From: Culex pipiens pallens
Taxonomy: Eukaryota; Arthropoda; Insecta; Diptera; Culicidae
Length of the DNA stretch: 64,000 nt
Reading direction: 5' to 3'
Assembly: GCF_016801865.2 (NCBI RefSeq)
Contig: NC_068938.1
Coordinates: 113,982,615-114,046,614, forward strand
Position 1 is the stretch's first letter; each line of letters begins with the position of its first letter. Below the pieces are notes generated by a model, which did no database searches, had not been told where the DNA came from, and worked only from the letters and a program-made list of their open reading frames with translations. The position numbers and the translations under genes are program-made. Shown here in pieces: positions 34,521 through 44,147 of the stretch.

Positions 34521-35784
34521 CAAAAGACAAAAGACAAAAGACAAAAGACAAAAGACAAAAGACAAAAGACAAAAGACAAAAGACAAAAGACAAAAGAGGC
34601 AAAAGACAAAAGACAAAAGACAAAAGACAAAAGACAAAAGACAAAAGACAAAAGACAAAAGACAAAAGACAAAAGACAAAAGACAAAAGACAAAAGACAA
34701 AAGACAAAAGACAAAAGACAAAAGACAAAAGACAAAAGACAAAAGACAAAAGACAAAAGACAAAAGACAAAAGACAAAAGACAAAAGACAAAAGACAAAA
34801 GACAAAAGACAAAAGACAAAAGACAAAAGACAAAAGACAAAAGACAAAAGACAAAAGACAAAAGACAAAAGACAAAAGACAAAAGACAAAAGACAAAAGA
34901 CAAAAGACAAAAGACAAAAGACAAAAGACAAAAGACAAAAGACAAAAGACAAAAGACAAAAGACAAAAGACAAAAGACAAAAGACAAAAGACAAAAGACA
35001 ACAGACAAAAGACAAAAGACAAAAGACAAAAGACAAAAGACAAAAGACAAAAGACAAAAGACAAAAGACAAAAGACAAAAGACAAAAGACAAAAGACAAA
35101 AGACAAAAGACAAAAGACAAAAGACAAAAGAGACAAAAGACAAAAGACAAAAGACAAAAGACAAAAGACAAAAGACAAAAGACAAAAGACAAAAGACAAA
35201 AGACAAAAGACAAAAGACAAAAGACAAAAGACAAAAGACAAAAGACAAAAGACAAAAGACAAAAGACAAAAGACAAAAGACAAAAGACAAAAGACAAAAG
35301 ACAAAAGACAAAAGTCAAAAGACAAAAGACAAAAGACAAAAGACAAAAGACAAAAGACAAAAGACAAAAGACAAAAGACAAAAGACAAAAGACAAAAGAC
35401 AAAAGACAAAAGACAAAAGACAAAAGACAAAAGACAAAAGACAACAGACAAAAGACAAAAGACAAAAGACAAAAGACAAAAGACAAAAGACAAAAGACAA
35501 AAGACAAAAGACAAAAGACAAAAGACAAAAGACAAAAGAGACAAAAGACAAAAGACAAAAGACAAAAGACAAAAGACAAAAGACAAAAGACAAAAGACAA
35601 AAGACAAAAGACAAAAGACAAAAGACAAAAGACAAAAGACAAAAGACAAAAGACAAAAGACAAAAGACAAAAGAGACAAAAGACAAAAGACAAAAGACAA
35701 AAGACAAAAGACAAAAGACAAAAGACAAAAGACAAAAGACAAAAGACAAAAGACAAAAGACAAAAGACAAAAGACAAAAGACAA
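34521..35784 (+). repeat. (AAAAGAC)n heptamer satellite array, ~180 copies
   Basis: An almost pure 7-bp tandem repeat over about 1.26 kb. Interruptions are few: +2-nt phase shifts near 34,597 (gg) and near 35,131, 35,538 and 35,673 (ag), and single substitutions near 35,001 and 35,443 (aca) and 35,314 (gtc). Because 7 is not a multiple of 3 and the unit holds no stop in any frame, it gives long open frames on both strands. These are artefacts, not proteins. Confidence 0.97.
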
Positions 35785-35972
35785 CACGACGTGCTGATCC
35801 AAAAATGATTAATCATGATAAAGGCTGCATGTGATTGAGTTCCCACGAGTTGATCATCAATCAATTGACTTAATGACACAAACAGTATACTAACAGGAAG
35901 AACAACATGTTTCTCTATAAATAGTTGCTTTCTGAACTTCGGCCAAACCGTATCACAACAAACCTCCTAGCA

Positions 35973-37336
35973 ATGACGAAAGTTTTCAACCGATTCCATT
36001 CAAGATTTGGCAGCATCTATCCTTTGTTTCAAGTGATTGGTCAATCTTTTGAACCATTAAGTGATCAGAATATAAGCGTGCTTAAATTTTTAACCAGACT
36101 TGTTGTGTCTTTTTACATTTTATTTGAAATTGTTGCAATGATATACTCGTTGATAAATCCATACAAGCTATTTTTCGGCACCGATTCTATGGGAATGCTA
36201 ACGGATGCAATCCAGTTTGAAATACCCACAGTGTTGCCATTAGTAGTCATAATTTTATCAATTCACTTCAGGAAGCTTCAAAGAAAAATTCTAGTGACCA
36301 TGGATGAAATCGATGATATTTTTGAAAGTCTTTCCAGTACAGACCATTTGAACAGTCAAAATGAACTGTTTCAAAGTAGTTTTTATAAATACTTCTTTCT
36401 CATGAATATCACTTGCATAGCAGCGGAAATTTTCATAATATCCCGTATCACAAAGAATGTTATTTGGTATCGTAACTGGTTGATCAAGTTTCCAATGTTT
36501 GTGCTACAGCGTTTGAACGATTCTTTTTTCATACTCCATGCAAACTATCTTCAGAACCGATTCAGCTTTCTCCATGACACCATGAGCGATTGCTTCAGTG
36601 AAAAATTTAACAAGATTACTTTTAAGGAAACAATCACAAGTTTAAGTGTTAATCGACTTGATAAGTTGAAAGACATTCATAATTTGCTGAAAATGTTAAC
36701 TTTGGATGTAAATCGACGATTTGGATATCATCTACTGCTGTGCACGACAGGATTATTTATTTGTATGACAATCGATGGGTATTGGATTTTTGCTAGTCTT
36801 AATCTTGCTGGGAATCACTTTTCGGTGGAATCTTTCATGTGTGTGCTGCCACCTGTTATAAACTTTTGTGTACTGTATTTTGCATGTGATAGCTGTGAAA
36901 GTGAGGTGAATCAATATTAATTTTATGTTCAAAACTCGTTAAAAAAAACTTACAAAATTTCAGGCTTCAGAAACAGGATGTCATCTTAGTAAAATTACTC
37001 CAAACGAATTTGCACTGAATGCCTCAGAGAAAGTAAGTAACATGAGATTTTTTTAGTGTGGTAAACAATTGATAATTTTACTGCTTCCAGATTCGGCAAT
37101 TCTTCTTACAAATTCAAAACGAACCGCTCAAGTTGACTGCTGCTGAATTTTTCACATTGAACTTGAATTCTTTGGCGTCGGTGAGTATCTGAAGAATTTT
37201 TAATGTTGATTGCATAAGCAGTTTTTATTTACAGACTTTTGCAGCCGTGGCCACATTTTTAGTGATTTATGTACAGTTCTTGCCAAACAACGATTCATTC
37301 GCTGATTATAACAAAGAGTTTAATATAACAGAGTAA
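35973..37336 (+). CDS. Gustatory receptor (7tm_7 family), GR2, 4 exons
   Basis: Predicted 397 aa. Exons: 35,973-36,905, 36,964-37,032, 37,091-37,180 and 37,235-37,336 (TAA); all introns are phase 0 and 54-58 nt. I chose the first ATG (MTKVFNRFHSRFG); the frame stays open 48 nt upstream but begins there with TTG. Hydrophobic segments include VVSFYILFEIVAMIYSL, VLPLVVIILSIHF, FFLMNITCIAAEIFIISRI and LLLCTTGLFICMTIDGYWIF. Exon 2 carries ASETGCHLSKIT, exon 3 IRQFFLQIQNEPLKLTAAEF, and exon 4 TFAAVATFLVIYVQF, the GR signature ending in QF. Family role: ligand-gated taste receptor in sensory neuron membranes; ligand unknown. It starts only ~190 bp after the heptamer array and converges with GR3, 123 bp between stops. 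No AATAAA lies between the genes on the plus strand; the first is at 37,484, inside GR3's last exon. Confidence 0.87.
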
Positions 37337-37419
37337 TTGGAATCACAATTTATTTGGTACACATTTGGAACATACAAAGATAATAAGTACAACAGCAGAA
37401 AATTTGACAAAATGTTTTT

Positions 37420-37425
37420 TTTATT
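37420..37425 (-). terminator. Poly(A) signal of GR3
   Basis: AATAAA on the minus strand (TTTATT on plus), 35 nt downstream of the GR3 stop and close to GR2's stop on the other strand. Confidence 0.5.
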
Positions 37426-37459
37426 TTCCATCACAATTTGATTGCCTTTTCAAAAACTT

Positions 37460-39327
37460 TCATATTTCTTTCGGCATGAATTGAATAAATATAACCATGT
37501 AAACGGAAATTGCAGCAACCATCTGCAAAAAATGTGTGTATATTTAAGTCAAAAGGAAATTGTCACCAAGTACCTCTTTTAGGAATGAAAACCCCATTTG
37601 GAGCAATCCTCCTACTTCAAATTCTATCGGAAGGTGCATAATTTGGAGATGGAGATTTTCTACCTATAAAAGTGTGATACTGTTGAAATGGGTTCAATGT
37701 GAACAAACTTTTGGTTCTAACCTGTGCTGAGAGAGGATGTGTTTTCATTTGATGAGATAAAATTCTTACTTCTCGAACCTGAAATAGAAAATATTTTATG
37801 TTGGTCTTATTCAGCTAAGGCAACAGTGTGTGAAAAGAGCAACCAAACTAGAAGACGTTAAATAAGAAAAAGTACAAAAAATATTAGTCGAACCAGTAAA
37901 AAGATCTTAAACTATTAAACAATTTAAAAAATGTTTCCGCAATGTTCTGATGTTGTATTAAATCGTATTTTGTGATCGGTTTCTGTTTTTTACCATCAGA
38001 AGAATGCAATGATAAAATTTCTTTTAAATATTTGTTGGATTCAAAAATCTAAACTATTGGTTTAAGTCATGTAGAATACTCACTAAAAAATCAAATTTTC
38101 AAATGTTACTTCGTTGCTCACCTGCGTCCTGCACGCTTCACAACTGCCGAGCACCAACAGCAACGCGACCAGCGTAGGAATCAGTCCCAAAACTGTGTCT
38201 GGAGTTGGTGTGAACGAAATATAGGCAAAATTCAATGAGAAGAGAAACTGCAATCTGATAAACGAGTGGCACGTGCCACGTGGTTTTGCCACACACACGT
38301 TCTCAGCCGTCAATGGAACACGGTATGGAATGAATGAAAGCATGGAAATTATTTATATCAATGGGTGTTGCAGTGAACGACCGAACGAAGCGTCGGACGA
38401 CGATAAATCAGTTTTGGGCTGTCATTAGATCTTACCGAAAATGTCCCCAAAGTGGTGGTCGTTGCGATACAGATGGGAATATATGGTGTACAGGTCACAT
38501 GTGCACTGGACAAAGTTCTGGAGCAGATTGGCCAGCTGGGCCAGGGTGAAGGCCCCGGCCAGCAGTTGTCCCGCGTCCCAAAGCGCCAGGTACGTGCTTT
38601 TGATAATGAAAACTTTCCGCAAACAGTCCGGCAGGTTGCCGTCGATGGAATGTTGCTGTTTTGCATGCGAAGCGAATTTCCCTCCAGAATAACGAGCTTT
38701 TTCTTCGTCCTTTGCGGCGTTCGTGGTGGTGACAAACTGTTGGAGTTGTTTTTTCAACACTCGAAACCGGATGCTGAGTCCTTCGACGTACTGCATGTGC
38801 TGGAGATGTTTGAGCCGGATAACTGCTTGGGATGCTACGGTCGTGTACCAGGCCGTACGATACAAGGGCTGGGCCAGCCAAAAATTGCCAACTTCCGACG
38901 TGGCACAGATCACAAGATAGAACAGCAACTTTCGCTGGCTGGGGCCACTTTTGGAGCCCACCATCGACAGGGAATCGTCCGTTGACTCGAGTCGTTCCTC
39001 AACCCGTCGGAATGTGACGTGCTGAATCAGCGTTTCGACCAGGACGAGCACGTGGGCGGCGATTGTAAATGATGATTTAATTAGCAGGATCGGATTCAGC
39101 TGGTGGCCTTTGCCACCGTCCGGATCCATGAAAAGTAAACTGGCACTGCCAGTCACTTTGACGAGCAGGATGACAACCAAAGTCAGATTTGCGAAGGTCC
39201 AAACTAGCAGGGCAATGGTCAGCGCTGGGGAGGTCGGTGAAAATGGACAAAGTCCAGCCAGTTGAAATGGAATTAGTCGAATGTTGATTGACGACGACGG
39301 GGTATTCTGATGGGAACGACGTGTCAT
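37460..39327 (-). CDS. Gustatory receptor (7tm_7 family), GR3, 5 exons
   Basis: Predicted 392 aa on the minus strand. Exons, in transcript order: 39,327-38,436, 38,198-38,122, 37,778-37,722, 37,663-37,574 and 37,522-37,460 (TGA). Intron phases are 1, 0, 0, 0, all GT-AG. Start MTRRSHQNTPSSS. Hydrophobic segments include LVWTFANLTLVVILLVKV, FTIAAHVLVLVETLI and LLFYLVICATSEVGNFWL. Exon 1 ends with LLQNFVQCTCDLYTIY. Exon 2 is DTVLGLIPTLVALLLVLGSC (TM), exon 4 the 90-nt exon (VENLHLQIMHLPIEFEVGG), and exon 5 MVAAISVYMVIFIQF, the GR C-terminal signature. This is the only gene of the five retaining all four shared introns. Codons are GC-richer than in its neighbours. Family role: taste receptor channel; ligand unknown. 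Confidence 0.87.
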
Positions 39328-39574
39328 TGTCGAGTGATTGATAATTACTGAGTAAACTAAGTTGGTGATTTGTGATTTTTATTAGGTTGGCAGATGGCTT
39401 ATTTGATTTAAGCATGGATGGACTCATAAAAAAATTATTCACTAATTTTACTCAAATCAGATAGGATTCCAAGGAAATCCTTCTTTAGAGCATATAAGGG
39501 AAAAAAGATACCTCATGCTCAACTCGTTATACTTAACTGTTCAAACACAAAATGCATGATACATTTATACAGTA
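39328..39574. other. GR3 upstream region
   Basis: Short AT-rich spacer between the GR3 start and the minisatellite element; presumably holds the GR3 promoter, but nothing specific is seen. Confidence 0.35.
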
Positions 39575-41300
39575 ATAGCACTGTAAAAAAATTGAAAAAA
39601 TATCAAAAAATCATGAAAAAAGGTGCAGGTGGTTATGTTACACATGACCAGTATGACAAAGAACTTTGCAAGATGGTTGTTGAAATTTTCGATTACATTG
39701 TCTGGTCCAAATTTCCCAAGATTCACTAGATTCATAATTACCATAAAGTTTGATACCCATATTGCCCCAACTCTTATGGTTCGGCAAATCTCCCCCCATC
39801 GGAACATCCCCGGGTCCTCCGGCCACTTCGGATTGTAGCCACTTCTGCTGAAATGTCAAATTTCATATCCAGTATCAAAAACCATAAAGTTTGATACCCA
39901 TATTGCCCCTACACTGATGGTTCGGCAAATGTACCCCCATCGGAACATCCCCGGGGACTCCGGCCACTCCGGTTTATGGCCACTACTGCCGAAATGTCAA
40001 ATTTCATATTCAGTATCAAAAACCATAAAGTTTGATACCCATATTGCCCCAACTCTTACGGTCCGGCAAATGTCCCCCCATCGGAACATCCGCGGGGCCT
40101 CCGGCCACTCCGGATTGTGGCCACTACTGCCGAAATGTCAAATTTCATGTCCAGTATCAAAAACCATAAAGTTTGATACCCATATTGCCCCTACACTGAT
40201 GGTTCGGCAAATGTCCCTCCATCGGAACATCCTCGGGGACTCCGGCCACTCCGGATTGTGGCCACTACTGCCAAAATGTCAAATTTCATGTCCGGTATCA
40301 AAAACCATAAAGTTTGATACCAATATTGCCCCAACTCTTACGGTTCGGCAAATGTCCCCCCATCGGAACATCCGCTAGGCCTCCGGCCACTCCGATTTGT
40401 GGCCACTTCTGCCGAAATATCAAATTTCATATCCAGATTGTGGCCACTACTGCCGAAATGTCAAATTTCATATTCAGTATCAAAAACCATAAAGTTTGAT
40501 ACCCATATTGCCCTTACTCTTATGGTTCGGCAAATGTCCCCCCATCGGAACATCCCCGGGGCCTCCGGCCACTCCGGATTGTGGCCACTACTGCAAAAAT
40601 GTCAAATTTCATGTCCGGTATCAAAAACCATAAAGTTTGATACCCATATTGCCCCTACACTGATGGTTCGGCAAATGTTCCCCCATCGGAACATCCGCGG
40701 GGCCTCCAGCCACTCCGGATTGTGGCCACTACTGCCGAAATGTCAAATTTCATGTCCAGTATCAAAAACCATAAAGTTTGATACCCATATTGCCCCAACA
40801 CTTACGGTCCGGAAAATGTCCTTCCATCGGAACATCCCTGGGGCCTCCGGCCACTCCAGTCCAGGTGGTGGCCAGTTCCAATGATCGACTCCCGCGACTA
40901 CCATGTCTTAGCTGGTCCTTGCCTCCAAGCCATCTGCTCCCAGACCGCCAGGCCGTCTGCTACCGGGCCACCAGGCCATCTGCTTCTGATGTGTTCTCGT
41001 CGACGTCCAGCAATAGAATGAATTTTCGGGACCGACCGAGCCGAGTTTTGTTGGCTCGTCACGATCCGAAAATTATGAGGTGAAGTGGGGGTGATTTTAG
41101 ATACATCAATCTCACGTCTCTCGATTGACTGATTGGGAAACGTTCGTTCAGCCAACCAGCGTGCACCAAAAAGAGGGGAAATTTGCCGAGAGGGGAATTC
41201 GTCACGTAACGTTTTCGCTTCGCGAAAATTTTGGATTGACACCACGTATAGAAACCTTAGGACAAAGTTCTTTGTCAAAATATTGTGTGTATTTCATGTC
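39575..41300 (-). mobile_element. Minisatellite-bearing DNA element, copy B
   Basis: An inverted relative of copy A (11,395-15,065). The left end has GGTGCAGGTGGTTATGTTAC, then GACCAGTATGACAAAGAAC; the right end has AACCTTAGGACAAAGTTC then TTTGTC. The subterminal TTGGATTGACACCAC matches copy A's GGTGTCAATCCA. The inside is an uninterrupted 141-bp array. A CT-rich unique segment (40,860-41,080) follows the array. No transposase is visible. Confidence 0.7.
39735..40860 (-). repeat. 141-bp minisatellite array of copy B
   Basis: Landmark GTTTGATACC at 39,748, 39,889, 40,030, 40,171, 40,312, 40,494, 40,635 and 40,776: spacing exactly 141 bp except one of 182, where about 41 bp are duplicated (second 'gccactactgccgaaatgtc'). 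Reverse-complemented, it aligns to copy A's unit (GGTTTTTGATACTGG, GGAGTGGCC, GGGGCAATATGGGTATCAAA). The three-divisible unit keeps frames open over the array. Confidence 0.9.
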
Positions 41301-41315
41301 TGTAAAAAATAGCCT

Positions 41316-41600
41316 TTCCCTGTTCCTGAGGAGAACACCCGTGAAGAGTATCATGGTCGGCATTTACAAAACGAATTCAGTGACATTTTATTAATCAACT
41401 TAATGTTAACATGTTAAGGTTAATGTTGACATTCCATAAGTTGTCTTCCTAAGGTGTACTGATAAGGTCCAGTTTATGACGAAACACTACCTTCCCTTTA
41501 CTAAGTAATCGAATCCAGAAGATAACACGTTGTGTTGACCGAGCCGGGATTTGAACCCCGATCTATCGCTTACGAGGCGTAAGCGTTACTACTATCTGTG
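41316..41600 (-). mobile_element. tRNA-headed SINE (family S2), nearly complete
   Basis: On the minus strand the tRNA-like head reads GTAACGCTTACGCCTCGTAAG, then GGGGTTCAAATCCCGG (box B) at about 41,543-41,558. The body has GTTAACATGTTAAGG and the tail end ACTCTTCACGGGTGTTCTCC. It is the best copy of the family in the window. Confidence 0.7.
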
Positions 41601-41770
41601 ATATCTGTGATCCTTGTAAAAACCTCAAAAGCATTCGATTAGATTGAATTTCTGTATTTCTGTAACGTTATAAATAATTCTCAAGAAAATATAATTATCA
41701 AAACAAAACAAATTACCCAACATAAATTTTGCGATTCACTAGTAACAGTCCAGGATGTCATTTATTCAAA

Positions 41771-43051
41771 TTAAAGTGAAGACTTTATTTTTTCAATACC
41801 GAAATAAAATGCAACATAGTTGAAGGTGGAAACGATTGCCTGTAAAACAAATAATGGAATTTAGATGGAAAAAATATATCTGATCAAACTCACCGATGCA
41901 ATGAAATAGACATCGATTTCAATAAAACCCATTGCTGTTATCCTGGGTTTGTATCGATTTACTTGTCGGATGAAGCAACTCATCTTGAAAAAGTGTAAGT
42001 TCATTTATTTAAACTATTTATTTAATCGTGTTACCTGCTCAAAACTACATTCAGCATCAGTGAGCTGATGATTAAGGCAAATGTTCTCTAATGTATGTAT
42101 TATTTTATCATTTTGGCGTGACAGTTGTTCACAAGCTCCAACGAAAACAATGAATGAAACCATTGTACTTGAAATACGAATAAGGTGACCTCAAATAATA
42201 AAACAATATTATAAGCTACAATAAAAGCTAATCCGTAAAAAAACATTACTTGTAGCGAACCAATATCCGAGATTATAAACAGCTTGCACTGTCCAATACA
42301 TATCAGTAAGAAGCAGAAGGTTCCATCTAAGTATGAAAATCAGTAAAGATTTTCCAAACATGTCATTAATAGCTTCCGAGCCGTGATATAGAAGAAGTTG
42401 TACTTGTGTACCAACTTTAGTTTCAATGTTAAATTTTGATAGCGACATGATTTTTTTATTCGCTACCACTTTCAACATACAAACAAGTTTCTGGGTGTAG
42501 AAATTTAACAATTTAATGTAAAATAGTACTTGAAACTGACGAAGATCAATTAAAATTTCAACAATTAATATTTGTGAAATCCAAAAACTGCTTACATAGT
42601 CGGAAAACTGAATAGCTACAATTAGTGAACAGAAACTGAACCAAACTATTTCATTTGAAAGCAGTAGTGCTGTTTGTTTTATGTGTTTTGATTGAATATT
42701 ATTGATTTCTTCTAAATAATCTTTTGGTTGAACAAGATTGAACTGCGCACTGATTTGCTCGAAAATTTCCCACAAAAAGCTATACGATTTCCGATACCAA
42801 ATTGATTCGAAAAGAACTGTGAAGAATACACTAAAGTAAAATATCAGTTTAATAAGGTCATTGAGTGCTCCAAGATGTTGATTTATAGACGGCACTCTAA
42901 TCCAAACAACTAGGGAAACCCAGCAAAAAGCTACGACTAGTTTAGCTGCAAATTTCCAGCAAATTTGGCTTTTATGATTTGAATAATCATAACCAATCCA
43001 ACTGTAAAAGTTTATAACACGAGAGCAAGCGTTTTGTATCGAAAGTGCCAT
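41771..43051 (-). CDS. Gustatory receptor (7tm_7 family), GR4, 4 exons
   Basis: Predicted 371 aa. Exons, in transcript order: 43,051-42,250, 42,189-42,035, 41,983-41,894 and 41,839-41,771 (TAA). Intron phases are 1, 0, 0, GT-AG. Start MALSIQNACSRVINF. Segments: KLVVAFCWVSLVVWIRV, LIFYFSVFFTVLFESIWY, FSFCSLIVAIQFSDYV. The loop LRQFQVLFYIKLLNFYTQKL is matched by VRQLQMLFYTNMINYYLKIV in GR5, so the two are sister-like. Exon 3 is the 90-nt exon (MSCFIRQVNRYKPRITAMGF); exon 4 holds STFNYVAFYF, a degraded TYhhhhhQF. The protein is AT-codon-rich and fast-evolving in look. AATAAA follows the stop within ~10 nt on the minus strand. Family role: taste receptor; ligand unknown. Divergently placed from GR5 with 1.1 kb between starts. 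Confidence 0.85.
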
Positions 43052-44147
43052 TGCAAACTAAAATGTGGATGGACCTAGCTACAAAATTTAATAAATGTTA
43101 ACTAAGCAATAATAGATGATCACTTGACACTTGAGAGATATGTCTCATCAAATAGAGGTTCACCTAGTCATAACACAACATACAATATTCAAAATTATGG
43201 CATGCAGCGTTAGAGCCAAGCCAAGTTGGCTTTGGCTTCAGAGCGATTTGCTTTAAAAAATGTTTCAATTCAATTCAATGGCAACCAATCGCAGGACGGT
43301 TGGAATCGTATTGTTTTTCACCGAGAACCTTTTCAGTTATCTTATGTCCTGTTTATGATATAGTTTTACAGTGGTAAAATAATAAATAATAGTAATCAGA
43401 AAAAAAGTTGAATTTGGGAATGTTGAAAATTTGGTAGGTTGAATATTACCTCTTTTTTGAGTAATATTACATAAAAAATGTGTTAAAATGTGAACCTGAT
43501 GAATATTCATCAAAAATGGATGAAAATTCATTCTTTTCTGGGGTAAAATTAATCATTTTTTTGCCACAAAATCTGTCACCATTTCCTGATGAATATTACC
43601 ATCATTTTTTTTCTATATATTTGTAACAAGATTTCCTTATGTAGTTTTACTAACCACTTTAAACCACTTTCCACAAGTAGTTAGATAATTTAACGTGTAC
43701 CCAGGATAAAGTTATTAAAGGCAATGCAAATCCATACCATCCATACAACTCATCCATCTAAACCAGGTTTTTTTTTATTTTGGGTAGAATAATTATAGGA
43801 AAACCAACTGTAAAACAGGTTTCGATAACAGGCCTCTCTAACTGAACATTCCAATGTGGACTAAACGATCCCAAAAGAATTGTGTTCGTTGCAATAATCA
43901 AGTAACTTTTCAAAGCACTTTGAAATTGCTTGAGGAATATAACAAATGTTTGTTTAACACGAATATAAAGCATGATGATGACGAGGCTATATGAGACCAA
44001 TGACCTTAGTTATTCCTTGTTCCAGCGTCATACTCATTTAGAGCAAATGCTACAAGAGTGAATTAATAATTAGAGAATAGGAAATATTCTTTATTTTTCT
44101 AGCTTCAACACGACTGAAGCTTCATTCTGAGGTGGCCTTCAAAGAAA
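43052..44147. other. Divergent intergenic region between GR4 and GR5
   Basis: Serves both 5' ends. A decayed family-3 MITE sits at about 43,370-43,620 (GGTTGAATATTACCTCTTTT and several 'gtaatattac' phrases). No clear core promoter. Confidence 0.4.
43370..43620. mobile_element. Decayed small MITE, family 3
   Basis: Shares GGTTGAATATTACCTCTTTT with 8843-9038 and has ACAGTGGTAAAATAAT at its left side. The right end is unclear. Confidence 0.45.

Noticed and set aside
34444..35879. Very long open frames (up to 465 codons) on both strands over the heptamer array
   Set aside because: The 7-bp unit has no stop codon in any frame on either strand, so long frames are inevitable; the 'proteins' are 7-residue repeats (KDKRQKT or SFVFCLL).
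39917..40884. 153- and 161-codon frames in the copy-B minisatellite
   Set aside because: Same cause (unit divisible by three); the frame breaks at the 41-bp partial duplication.
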